NCBI GenBank assembly: GCA_012269985.1
Contig: JAAXJF010000011.1
Location: 1-64,000, forward strand
DNA: 64,000 nt
Reading direction: 5' to 3'
Origin: Acidimicrobiaceae bacterium
Lineage (GTDB): Bacteria; Actinomycetota; Acidimicrobiia; Acidimicrobiales; Ilumatobacteraceae
How positions within the stretch are numbered: the first letter of the stretch is position 1; every line of letters begins with the position of its first letter. Shown in pieces: positions 26,036 to 33,674 of this stretch. The notes beneath the pieces are model-generated. The model worked only from the letters and a program-made list of their open reading frames with translations. It was not told the DNA's origin and searched no databases. Made by a program: the position numbers and the translations under genes.

Positions 26036-26605
26036 GTGACACAACTTCCCGAGCTCTCCTCAACCGGCGCTGCGTTACGGGAGCACGTGCTGACGCACTC
26101 GGTAAAACGCGGCGAGTTCACACTGAAGAGTGGAGCGAAGAGTTCTTGGTTTCTTGACACCAAGCAGACTGCCTGCCGGCCAGATGGAATCGTCTTGGTC
26201 GCAGAGGCGTTGCTCGACATTCTTCCCTCAGATGCCACAGCTATTGGTGGTCTGACGATGGGTGCTGACCCTGTTGCCTTTGGCGTTGCAGCCGTTGCGG
26301 CAACGAAAGGACGAATGCTGAGGAGTTTCAGCGTTCGTAAAGAAGCCAAAGATCATGGAGTCACCGGCCGACTCGCTGGCGCATTGCTTCCCGATGATCG
26401 CGTTGTCATCGTTGAAGACACCACAACACGAGGTACAAGTTTGCTTGAGGCGGTTGAGGTTGTTCGAGCGTTTGGGGCATCGGTGGTGCTCGCAAGTGTG
26501 ATCGTCGATCGAGGAACGACGTGCGCTGACCTTTGTGCGGCGGAAGGTGTCGAATATCGCCCGCTTCTCACCGCTACCGACCTTGGTTTTGACCCCGGCA
26601 CGTAG
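26036..26605 (+). CDS. pyrE: Orotate phosphoribosyltransferase
   Basis: Joins orotate to PRPP in UMP synthesis. The 189 residues show FTLKSGAKSSWFLDTKQTA, the flexible-loop KEAKDHG segment and the PRPP-binding motif VVIVEDTTTRGTSLLEA. GTG start, leaderless by its -10 box. No other pyr genes adjoin it. Confidence 0.93.
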   Translation: MTQLPELSSTGAALREHVLTHSVKRGEFTLKSGAKSSWFLDTKQTACRPDGIVLVAEALLDILPSDATAIGGLTMGADPVAFGVAAVAATKGRMLRSFSVRKEAKDHGVTGRLAGALLPDDRVVIVEDTTTRGTSLLEAVEVVRAFGASVVLASVIVDRGTTCADLCAAEGVEYRPLLTATDLGFDPGT

Positions 26606-26706
26606 TCAACCATCACCATCGCTCTTGAGAACGTCCACACAAGTCGGCACGAAACGCTGCGCTGATCGGCCATCATTCCGTCAAGGTGGGAGGCCAAATA
26701 ACGACA

Positions 26707-26728
26707 ACAGGCGCCCGCAGGCGCCTGT
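26707..26728 (-). terminator. Terminator of the tRNA Glu-Asp-Phe operon
   Basis: Perfect 9-bp inverted repeat ACAGGCGCC/GGCGCCTGT with a 4-nt loop, just downstream of tRNA-Phe on the reverse strand, followed there by TGTCGTTATTT, a weak T-rich tail. Confidence 0.7.
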
Positions 26729-26730
26729 GG

Positions 26731-26803
26731 TGGTCGAGACCGGCGTCGATCCGGTGACCTTCCGCTTTTCAGGCGGACGCTCTGCCAACTGAGCTACTCG
26801 ACC
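26731..26803 (-). tRNA. tRNA-Phe(GAA)
   Basis: Acceptor GGTCGAG/CTCGACC, D arm GCTC/GAGC, anticodon loop CTGAAAA with GAA, T loop TTCGA-type, discriminator A. No encoded CCA. Last gene of the Glu-Asp-Phe cluster, 73 nt. Confidence 0.95.
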
Positions 26804-26867
26804 GAGTGCGACATGGAACGGGATGCGCACCACATACGCAACGAGGCCGCCAAGTGGCAGCCCCGAG

Positions 26868-26941
26868 CGGTCCCGACGGGACTCGAACCCGCGACCTCCG
26901 GCTTGACAGGCCGGCGTGAACTCCAACTTCACCACGGGACC
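26868..26941 (-). tRNA. tRNA-Asp(GTC)
   Basis: Acceptor GGTCCCG/CGGGACC, anticodon loop CTGTCAA with GTC in a GCCGG/CCGGC stem, T arm CGGGTTCGAGTCCCG, discriminator G. 74 nt, no encoded CCA. Confidence 0.95.
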
Positions 26942-26962
26942 AGGAGTTCTATTTATATCTAG

Positions 26963-27035
26963 CACCCCCAACGGGATTCGAACCCGTGCCGTCACCTTGA
27001 AAGGGTGATGTCCTAGGCCGCTAGACGATGGGGGC
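26963..27035 (-). tRNA. tRNA-Glu(TTC)
   Basis: Acceptor GCCCCCA/TGGGGGT with a G1-T72 wobble, anticodon loop CTTTCAA with TTC, T arm CGGGTTCGAATCCCG, discriminator G. First gene of the cluster; the Glu-Asp-Phe order is usual in actinobacteria. Confidence 0.95.
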
Positions 27036-27063
27036 TTGGCCTCATCTCGTTGAAGGCGCCGTC

Positions 27064-27069
27064 ACGTTA
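27064..27069 (-). promoter_or_regulatory. Candidate -10 box for the tRNA Glu-Asp-Phe operon
   Basis: TAACGT on the reverse strand, 28 nt upstream of the tRNA-Glu 5' end. No clear -35. Confidence 0.3.
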
Positions 27070-27078
27070 GCACCCTCT

Positions 27079-27618
27079 TCACGACGTTCCACCCTCACGA
27101 GGGAGTGTTTCCGCAAGAGCGCCGACGACCCACTCCAACATCCAGCCTGACCACACATAGAGGTGTTGTTCAGGGCTTGCATCTGATTCGTCATCGGCGT
27201 CTGCCGCAGAGTCATCGTCGACGATGCCCAGAGCGCTTGCCAACGTGACTCGAAGGGCATTCAACGTTTGAAGAAATGCGGTGAGTTGCCCATGGCTCAT
27301 CGTGATGTCGCCACCCTCTGCCGAATCAAATGTGCTGAGCACCTCAGAAATCGCCGTGCGCCGAGCGGTGATTAGCTCATCACGCATGAGGCGCTGGTAC
27401 TCCTCATCGAGTTGCTCGTGTTGAGCATCGTGATGGGTAAATGCAGGCGGAAACAACCTGTCGACAAGCGCACTCTCGCTACCTGTCTGCGCGTTCTCGA
27501 CGAGTTCATCGAGTTGGTTCATGATGTGGGAGAGCACTTCTCGTTCATCGGCTTGGAGACGAACAATCCATGAGTCGTCATCGAGTCGCTCGACCGGTGG
27601 TTTACGTCTAAATGCCAT
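27079..27618 (-). CDS. DUF2017 family protein
   Basis: A 179-residue actinobacterial protein regularly found beside clpS. It has the family pattern RLQADEREVLSHIMNQLDEL, RLFPPAF, EYQRLMRDELITARRTAI and LTAFLQTLNALRVTLASALGI, then a C-terminal WSGWMLEWVVGAL helix. Function unknown; its constant pairing with ClpS suggests a link to regulated proteolysis (inference). The ATG overlaps the clpS stop as TGATG. Confidence 0.87.
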   Translation of the reverse strand: MAFRRKPPVERLDDDSWIVRLQADEREVLSHIMNQLDELVENAQTGSESALVDRLFPPAFTHHDAQHEQLDEEYQRLMRDELITARRTAISEVLSTFDSAEGGDITMSHGQLTAFLQTLNALRVTLASALGIVDDDSAADADDESDASPEQHLYVWSGWMLEWVVGALAETLPREGGTS

Positions 27619-27935
27619 CACCCAGCCTCTTCAAGAGTTGCCCAGAGGCCGTGTTCATGGAGTCGGAACACATGCATCTCGCACTGTTCTCGATTTCCGC
27701 TTGCGACGTTTGCGCGACCTTCGTGGTGAACCGCAAGCATGAGCTCGGTCGCTTTCTCGGTGGAGTAGCCGAAAAGTTTTTGCAACACATAGGTGACGTA
27801 ACTCATCAAATTCACCGGATCGTTCCACACGATGACAATCCACTCGCGGTCGTGCTCGACCCGTTCAGTGACATCGGTGTCGGGCGCAGTGATTGTGTCG
27901 GATGACGCCGAAATAGGTAACAACGAATATGTCAC
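27618..27935 (-). CDS. clpS: ATP-dependent Clp protease adaptor ClpS
   Basis: Delivers N-degron substrates to the ClpA/ClpC unfoldase. In 105 residues it shows the ClpS core: [33 protein letters not shown] (substrate-pocket region) and [12 protein letters not shown] start at 27935 leaves a flexible acidic N-terminus of about 28 residues, as expected. Translationally coupled to the DUF2017 gene. Confidence 0.92.
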   Translation of the reverse strand: MTYSLLPISASSDTITAPDTDVTERVEHDREWIVIVWNDPVNLMSYVTYVLQKLFGYSTEKATELMLAVHHEGRANVASGNREQCEMHVFRLHEHGLWATLEEAG

Positions 27936-27982
27936 ACCACACAGTCTGCCGGATGGCGTTGGTCAGCACATCGGCTCGGTCG

Positions 27983-27988
27983 TACGAT
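27983..27988 (+). promoter_or_regulatory. -10 box, leaderless ctaB start
   Basis: TACGAT, 7 nt before the ATG at 27996; it overlaps the alternative ATG at 27987. Confidence 0.45.
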
Positions 27989-27995
27989 GAGGTCT

Positions 27996-28931
27996 ATGTC
28001 CATCGGCAGTCGCCCCCTCGTGCCCTCACGCGTGGCCTCCGGTGGAGTTGTTCACGGGAGCCGTGAACCTCGAAGTCGAGTCGGCGCGTTCGTTGCATTA
28101 ACAAAGCCTCGAATCATTGAACTTCTCCTTATAACAACCGTGCCCACGATGGTGCTGGCTCAGAACGGATGGCCGTCAACAACATTGGTGATCCTCACGC
28201 TCATCGGCGGCGCTCTCGCAGCGGGTGGGGCAAACACCATCAACATGTACGTCGATCGCGACATTGACGCGCTCATGGAACGCACTCGTCATCGGCCGCT
28301 CGTGACCGGTGTCGTTAAGCCGAAAGAGGCATTGATCTTTGCGCTTGTTCTCGAGTCGGCTGCCGTTGCGGTGTTGTGGGCGTCGGCAAACCTGTTATCG
28401 GCTCTCCTCGCGCTCTCTGCAACGGTGTTTTACGTCGGTGTGTATACCTTGTGGCTCAAGCGGACGAGTAGGCAAAACATAGTCATCGGTGGCGCAGCCG
28501 GCGCAGTTCCTGTTCTCGTCGGATGGGCCGCAGTGACCAATGGCCTGACGTGGGAGCCAGTTGTGCTCTTCGCTGTCATCTTCTTTTGGACGCCACCACA
28601 TTTCTGGGCGCTTGCACTTCGTTATGCCGACGATTACCGCTCGGCAAACGTGCCGATGCTGCCGGCGATCGTCCCTTTCCGGGCTGCCCATGTGCAGATG
28701 ATTGCTCACACGGTTGCGCTGGTGGCGTCGAGTGTGCTCGTCGCTTTGGTGTCATCGAACCTTGGCGTTGTTTATCTCGTCTCGGCTGGCGCACTGGGGG
28801 CAGCGTTTCTTGCTGGAACGATCCGTCTCGGCAGAAATCCTTCCGAGTCTGCCTCGATGCGTCTTTTTGGTTTCTCGATCACTTACATCACTCTGCTGTT
28901 TGCTGCATTGACAATCGACGTGTTGCTGTAA
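27996..28931 (+). CDS. ctaB: Protoheme IX farnesyltransferase (heme O synthase)
   Basis: UbiA-family membrane enzyme that adds a farnesyl group to heme b, giving heme O for aa3-type oxidases. About 311 residues with nine hydrophobic segments. The two Asp motifs are NMYVDRDIDALMERTRHRPL and the loop near YADDYRSANVPMLP; FWTPPHFWALALRY is diagnostic. An ATG at 27987 would add three residues, but the -10 box overlaps it. It sits just ahead of the oxidase gene run. A heme A synthase (ctaA) is not in the window. Confidence 0.93.
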   Translation: MSIGSRPLVPSRVASGGVVHGSREPRSRVGAFVALTKPRIIELLLITTVPTMVLAQNGWPSTTLVILTLIGGALAAGGANTINMYVDRDIDALMERTRHRPLVTGVVKPKEALIFALVLESAAVAVLWASANLLSALLALSATVFYVGVYTLWLKRTSRQNIVIGGAAGAVPVLVGWAAVTNGLTWEPVVLFAVIFFWTPPHFWALALRYADDYRSANVPMLPAIVPFRAAHVQMIAHTVALVASSVLVALVSSNLGVVYLVSAGALGAAFLAGTIRLGRNPSESASMRLFGFSITYITLLFAALTIDVLL

Positions 28932-28984
28932 TTGACGTCGTTGACGCAACAGTGGGAATTTCGGTTGCGAGGCCCTCACCGAGG

Positions 28985-28990
28985 TAGTCT
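28985..28990 (+). promoter_or_regulatory. Candidate -10 box for the oxidase operon
   Basis: TAGTCT about 70 nt ahead of the first gene of the eight-gene run. The region 28932-29060 holds no gene; this is the only promoter-like element I see there. Confidence 0.3.
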
Positions 28991-29060
28991 GGGCGACGGT
29001 AGTTTCGAAAGAAGTGTGCTCGCGCGGGCGCGACTGAAGCAGAAGTGAGTCAGATCTGAG

Positions 29061-30656
29061 ATGACGACGTTGGAACAATCGGGAACCGGAGCAGGAGCGG
29101 GTTCAGCGCTCCTTTCTGACGGTCGTATTGGTACCGCTGTTGGGGCAACTGTCGATTGGGTTACATCTACCGACCACAAGAAGATTGGGCGCCTGTTTAC
29201 AGGGTTCGGAATCCTCGGAATGATCGCAGTGTCGGTGATTGCGGTGATCCGGTCGCTTGAGTCAGTTGCCGATCTCGGAGCATTCAACGCTCAACAACTC
29301 GATCAGCTCACTCAACTGCATCACTTTGGTCTTGCGTTGATGGTGGCGCTGCCGTTGACCCTCGGTCTCAGCATTGCGGTCGCACCGATACAGGTTGGTG
29401 CTCGAGCGATTGCATTTGCTCGTCTCGCCCTCACGGGTTTCTATATGTGGCTTGCAGGAGCGGTGTTGACCATCGTTGCCATCGTCAACGGTGGGGGCAT
29501 CGGCGGCGCAGATAGTGACATGGTTGATCTGTTCCTCGCGGCGATGGCCCTCATGATGTTCGGTGTCATCGCCTCAGCGATCAGCGTTGCGACGACCATC
29601 CTTACCTCTCGTGCCCCCGGGGTCACGATGCGTCGTGTCCCGTTCTTGACATGGACGGCGTTGGTTCAGTCGTTGGCACTCATCATCACTGCGCCAGTAG
29701 TGGTCGGTCTCATTATTTACCTATTTGTTGACCACCGGAATTCAGCCCTTGCGTTCGGTGCCGCAGATGGCCTTGCCGATTGGCTTCCGAGATTCTTCAC
29801 CGCCCCGGTCGTGTACATCTTTGCGATTCCGGCGCTGGGGGTCTTCGCTGAGTTGCTGCCCGTTTCAATGAGCCGACGGCACCCCATGCGCCAGTTGGTG
29901 TTCACCGGTGCAGCCTTGGTCGGAGTCGCATCATTTGCCGGCGTCACCATGCAAAAGGCGTTCCCGGTTGACTTCTCCGAATCAGGCCAAGATGTCGTGA
30001 AGTCGCTTGTCGTGATGGCGTTCTTTGTTGGTCTTCCATTGCTCGGTATCGCAATCACGTTGCTCACCTCGTTGCTTGTTGCGAAACCTGATGGCTCCGG
30101 TGCGCCAAAGCCTCGAATTCTTAGCCCATTGCTGTTCGGGCTTCTTTCGATCCTTCTTCTCCTTCTTGGTGCTGGGGTCGGTGTGCTCACCCAGATTGTT
30201 GATCTCGAATTGAGCGGAACCGCAGCGGTCGAAGGCACGGTTGCGTTGATCTGTCTGGCTGCCGCTCTCGGAACGTTGGGTGGCCTCGTGTTTTGGGCTC
30301 CAAAATTTTCCGGCACTAAGCCTGACGAGAAAAAAGTTCTTCCTCTGGCTCTTCTCGGCGCTCTCGGTGTGGTTCTTGCCGGAGTTCCTGGTGTGATCGC
30401 TGGTCTTGCCGATTCAGATAGCTCTCTGTTCTCGACGTTGACCCTCATTGGGTACGCATTGATGGCTCTTACCGGTCTCGCCTTCGTCGGTGCGACCCGT
30501 GGCGGAACATCTGACGGAACCAACAACCCGTGGTGTGCTCACACCCTCGAATGGTCAACTGCATGCCCGGCTCCAGCCGACAACTACGAAGCTCTTGCCA
30601 CCGTTCGATCAGCAGAGCCCGAACTCGACCAACTTCCAGAAGGGAGCCCCTCGTGA
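29061..30656 (+). CDS. Cytochrome c oxidase subunit I-like protein lacking nearly all metal ligands
   Basis: A 531-residue polytopic membrane protein clearly homologous to CtaD, encoded 4.6 kb downstream: STDHKKIGRLF versus TIDHKKLGIMY, QVGARAIAFAR versus QIGARDVAFPR, APVVYIFAIPALGVFAELLP versus HPEVYILVLPSFGIVSEILP, and NPWCAHTLEW versus DPWDARSLEW. Of six metal-binding His in CtaD (98, 276, 325, 326, 411, 413) only the first aligns with a His here (H87); the others align with A248, T296, M297, G392 and V394. It therefore should not bind CuB or heme a3. The tyrosine of HPEVY is kept (Y252). The frame is intact with no stops, and its end overlaps the next gene (GTGA). Probably a structural, assembly or regulatory partner of the oxidase (inference). 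Confidence 0.85.
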   Translation: MTTLEQSGTGAGAGSALLSDGRIGTAVGATVDWVTSTDHKKIGRLFTGFGILGMIAVSVIAVIRSLESVADLGAFNAQQLDQLTQLHHFGLALMVALPLTLGLSIAVAPIQVGARAIAFARLALTGFYMWLAGAVLTIVAIVNGGGIGGADSDMVDLFLAAMALMMFGVIASAISVATTILTSRAPGVTMRRVPFLTWTALVQSLALIITAPVVVGLIIYLFVDHRNSALAFGAADGLADWLPRFFTAPVVYIFAIPALGVFAELLPVSMSRRHPMRQLVFTGAALVGVASFAGVTMQKAFPVDFSESGQDVVKSLVVMAFFVGLPLLGIAITLLTSLLVAKPDGSGAPKPRILSPLLFGLLSILLLLLGAGVGVLTQIVDLELSGTAAVEGTVALICLAAALGTLGGLVFWAPKFSGTKPDEKKVLPLALLGALGVVLAGVPGVIAGLADSDSSLFSTLTLIGYALMALTGLAFVGATRGGTSDGTNNPWCAHTLEWSTACPAPADNYEALATVRSAEPELDQLPEGSPS

Positions 30657-31231
30657 CGCTCGCTCTACCATCCGGTCCTGCACCAGCACCTCGCCGCCAA
30701 CTGCTTGTTGGGTCCGCTCTCGCGGGGCTCGCCGGCACCACTCTCATCGGTGGAATGCTCGCCGTTTGGCTTCTTGAGCGTCAGCACGCTGTCGATGCTG
30801 GTGAGCGGTTCCCGATGAATTACATCATCCCCGAGGTTGCGACGAACGTCATGTTGATCACGCTCTTCGGGCTTTGTTTCTTTGCCCAGTGGGCGGTCTA
30901 CGCAGCCCGCCGGCAAGACCGTGGGCACACCGGACTTGCTCTGTCAGTTGTCATTATTCTCGGTTTGGCCTTCGTCAACGCTCAAGCGTTTGTCTACAGC
31001 CAAATGGAAGTCGAGATTGCCGACGGAATCTACGGCGCCCTGTTCTACGCCCTCACCGGCACGATGATGGCGATCGTGATTGCGGGGCTCATCTTTACTG
31101 TGGTCGCAGCCTTCCGCACGCTTGGCGGTCGCGACTGGCAGTCCGAGATTGTCTCGGCGAATGCTTTGTATTGGTACTTCGCCGCTGTGGCCTATGCAGC
31201 GGTGTGGTTTGTCGTCTACGTCACGAAGTGA
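30653..31231 (+). CDS. Cytochrome c oxidase subunit III-like protein, degenerate
   Basis: A 192-residue protein with five or six membrane segments that aligns along its length with CtaE at 35674. YGALFYALTGTMMAIVIAGL matches SSSFYTLTGFHGVHVSVGII, and NALYWYFAAVAYAAVWFVVYV matches GLYWHFVDVVWILIFTLVYL. The HGxHV and YWHFVD histidines and acid that mark true subunit III are gone. GTG start overlaps the preceding stop (GTGA), so it is coupled to the subunit I-like gene: the two degenerate proteins mirror the I-III pair of the real enzyme. Confidence 0.8.
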   Translation: MTLALPSGPAPAPRRQLLVGSALAGLAGTTLIGGMLAVWLLERQHAVDAGERFPMNYIIPEVATNVMLITLFGLCFFAQWAVYAARRQDRGHTGLALSVVIILGLAFVNAQAFVYSQMEVEIADGIYGALFYALTGTMMAIVIAGLIFTVVAAFRTLGGRDWQSEIVSANALYWYFAAVAYAAVWFVVYVTK

Positions 31232-31244
31232 GGTCAGAGATCTG

Positions 31245-32372
31245 ATGTTCACCACCGGTTCAAAACTTCTCTTTGGAGCGAGCGGGGTTTCCCTCGTTGG
31301 AACGTTGCTGTACGGCATTCTTGTCGGCGGCATCATGGGCACGGTCGGTTTGGTGTCACTCACCACCGGGCTCATCTTTATCGCCGGTATTAATGCGTTT
31401 ATTCGCGATGCGAACGTTGCGTCAGACGATGTCTCACAGTTCTCTGGGTCGGCTGCCGCAGCACCTCGCCCAGGTTCATCGGTCTGGCCGCTCGTTGTTG
31501 CAGTTGGTGGCGCTCTGATCGCTCTCGGAGTTGTCATTCACGAAGTGCTGACTATTACAGGTCTGGTCGTTGTGCTAGCAGCATCTGCTGAGTGGCTGTT
31601 GCAGGGCTGGGCAGAAAGTGCCTCATCCGATGAAGTGCATAACCGTGAGGTACGTGGCCGCCTTGCGTACACCGCAGAGATGCCGGTTGCCGCAGCGATT
31701 GGGCTCGGTCTTATCGTCTTTATGTTCAGTCGGGTGATGCTCGGCGTTCCGACGAAAGCGTCCACCATCATTGCGTTCTCGATCGTTGCGACGATTGTGC
31801 TCGTTGCGGGAGCGGTGATCAGCCGTGCTCGTTCAATGTCGGCTCCCCGAATGTTCGGGCTCTTTGCCGTTGTGAGCGCGGTACTGCTCGCCGGTGGTGC
31901 TGTCGCCGGATTCAACGGCGAACGCGAAATCAAAGAGCACAAAACCACGGCCTATTACGCCGCAAATGATAAGTGTGGCGAGAAAGAGATCTCAGCCGAC
32001 GAGCACGCAAGTCAGACCGTTGCAGGCAAGGCAAATTCATCAGCCGAAGTCACGCTTGACGAAAACGGGCTGTCGTATACACGACCGGGCCTCAATATGG
32101 TGCAGAGCGGAGTAATTCAGTTGCCCCGTTCAAATGCGAACAACATTTTGTTCCGCAACGAAACATCTGAGCCTCGGCGCTTCATCGCAGAGATGGCTAA
32201 CGTCGATGGTTCCCCCGCACGAATCTGCACGGCGCTCGTCGAAGAAGGTGGCGTACAACTGCTTACCGTGAACTACTCGGCGCCAAGTTTTGACCCCGTA
32301 GTTGAAGAGTTAGGTGGCTACGCATTCGTGGTCGCTGGGCTTGACGACCGGATTGAGGTGATTGTGCCATGA
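31245..32372 (+). CDS. Membrane protein with C-terminal cupredoxin-like domain, third member of the shadow oxidase set
   Basis: 375 residues, not assigned to a family I know. The N-terminal 225 residues hold six or seven hydrophobic segments (about 10-52, 80-118, 147-166, 172-193, 203-222). A soluble domain of about 150 residues follows, probably outside the membrane, with beta-strand-rich blocks ILFRNETSEPRRFIAEM and GGYAFVVAGLDDRIEVIV that resemble a cupredoxin in layout. The His/Cys/Met copper set is missing; C244 and C328 could form a disulfide. The gene starts 13 bp after the III-like gene and its stop overlaps the ctaC start (ATGA). It could stand in for subunits II/IV in a complex with its two neighbours (inference). 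Confidence 0.65.
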   Translation: MFTTGSKLLFGASGVSLVGTLLYGILVGGIMGTVGLVSLTTGLIFIAGINAFIRDANVASDDVSQFSGSAAAAPRPGSSVWPLVVAVGGALIALGVVIHEVLTITGLVVVLAASAEWLLQGWAESASSDEVHNREVRGRLAYTAEMPVAAAIGLGLIVFMFSRVMLGVPTKASTIIAFSIVATIVLVAGAVISRARSMSAPRMFGLFAVVSAVLLAGGAVAGFNGEREIKEHKTTAYYAANDKCGEKEISADEHASQTVAGKANSSAEVTLDENGLSYTRPGLNMVQSGVIQLPRSNANNILFRNETSEPRRFIAEMANVDGSPARICTALVEEGGVQLLTVNYSAPSFDPVVEELGGYAFVVAGLDDRIEVIVP

Positions 32373-33667
32373 GTCACGAGAAGGTTCACTATCGCACCAT
32401 CTGTAATTCTGAACACGCGACTTCTAGTCTTGAGAATATGAGTTCTCGCGGCTTCAGAGTAGCGACGACGGTTGCAGGAGTAGTGGCGACCACCGTGCTC
32501 GCCGGATGCGCATCCGATGCCCCTCAAGACACCTGGAAACCGGCCGGTCCAAACGCTCAAAAGATCCAAGATCTGCAGTGGCCAATCTTCCTCACGGCCG
32601 GCGTTGTCGGCGTCATTGTGATGGCGTTCATTGCGTTTTGCGTCGTCAAGTATCGAGATCGTGGCCAAGCAATCCCCGATCAGGCCCATGGCAAGGCATG
32701 GCTTGAATACCTGTTCATTGCGATTCCGGCGGTCATTCTGACTGCGATTGCAATCCCAACAGTGGGTGTCGTGATGGCATTGAACGACACCGATGACACC
32801 GAATGTGTTATCAACGTGACAGGTCAGCAGTGGTGGTGGGAGTACGACTACGAGGTTGGTGCCGACGGCACGATTTGTGGCTACGCCCCGTCAGAAGTTG
32901 CGGCAAGCCCGATTATTACGTCTGGCCAGTTGGTGATTCCCGCAGACACGAAGGTGTTGTTGCGAGGCACCAGTCGTGACGTCATCCACAGTTATTGGAT
33001 TCCTCGTTTGAACGGCAAGCGCGACATGGTCCCAGGCCGTGTGCACTTCCTCCGCCTCGAATCTGACACACCAGGCATTTACGCCGGTCAGTGCACTGAG
33101 TTCTGCGGCCTGTCGCACGCAAACATGCGCATGGAGACTGTCGTTCTTGAGTCGGCTCATTTCCAGCAGTGGATTGATAACGAACTTGAGCCGTATCAGG
33201 CCCCAGCCGAAGGCAGCCTTGCGGCCGAAGGCGAGACAACCTTCATTGCCCAGTGCTCGCGATGCCACCAGGTCAACGGGCTGGTCGATCCAGGTAATGG
33301 CAATCTTGTGGTCTCGTATCCAGATCAATTTGTCTACTCAGGTGCTGCGCCAAACCTCACCAACTTCTTGGGTCGCAATACCTTCGCTGGAGCAACGTGG
33401 GATCTTCTCACCCCCGAGTGCCGCACCGATGTGTGGGAGTCAAGCCCTGGAGAGTTTGGCGACAAGTACCTCGCAGGTGTGTCACAAGACTGCCTCAACG
33501 AGATCGACCTTCGCGAATGGTTGCGGAATGCTCCAGCGAAGAAGCCGATGTATGCCGATCCAGCGATGCTGGAACAGAGTGACGGCAAGGTTCGTGGTAT
33601 GCCGTATCTCGGTCTGAGCGAAGACCAAATTGACCAACTAATCGCCTACCTCCTTGAGCGGAAGTGA
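32369..33667 (+). CDS. ctaC: Cytochrome c oxidase subunit II with fused cytochrome c
   Basis: Electron-entry subunit of a caa3-type oxidase. Two membrane segments (about 72-93 and 112-136) precede the CuA cupredoxin domain with ligands H207, C242, E244, C246, H250 and M253 in GQCTEFCGLSHANM. A C-terminal cytochrome c domain has CSRCH at 296-300 and a likely axial Met in GMPYLG. The ATG at 32369 overlaps the upstream stop and has GAGGTGAT 6 nt before it. An in-frame ATG at 32438 would begin exactly at a lipoprotein signal ending VLAGC and may be the true N-terminus. 432 residues from the first start. Confidence 0.93.
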   Translation: MSHEKVHYRTICNSEHATSSLENMSSRGFRVATTVAGVVATTVLAGCASDAPQDTWKPAGPNAQKIQDLQWPIFLTAGVVGVIVMAFIAFCVVKYRDRGQAIPDQAHGKAWLEYLFIAIPAVILTAIAIPTVGVVMALNDTDDTECVINVTGQQWWWEYDYEVGADGTICGYAPSEVAASPIITSGQLVIPADTKVLLRGTSRDVIHSYWIPRLNGKRDMVPGRVHFLRLESDTPGIYAGQCTEFCGLSHANMRMETVVLESAHFQQWIDNELEPYQAPAEGSLAAEGETTFIAQCSRCHQVNGLVDPGNGNLVVSYPDQFVYSGAAPNLTNFLGRNTFAGATWDLLTPECRTDVWESSPGEFGDKYLAGVSQDCLNEIDLREWLRNAPAKKPMYADPAMLEQSDGKVRGMPYLGLSEDQIDQLIAYLLERK

Positions 33668-33674
33668 GTAACTG

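Noticed and set aside
29717-30526. Long open frame on the reverse strand (269 codons)
   Set aside because: Its translation is Arg/Pro/Ala-rich with no recognisable motif; it is an antisense shadow of the subunit I-like gene.
29061-30656. Reading the subunit I-like gene as a pseudogene
   Set aside because: It has no internal stop or frameshift over 531 codons, keeps subunit I motifs outside the metal site, and overlaps a likewise intact partner gene.
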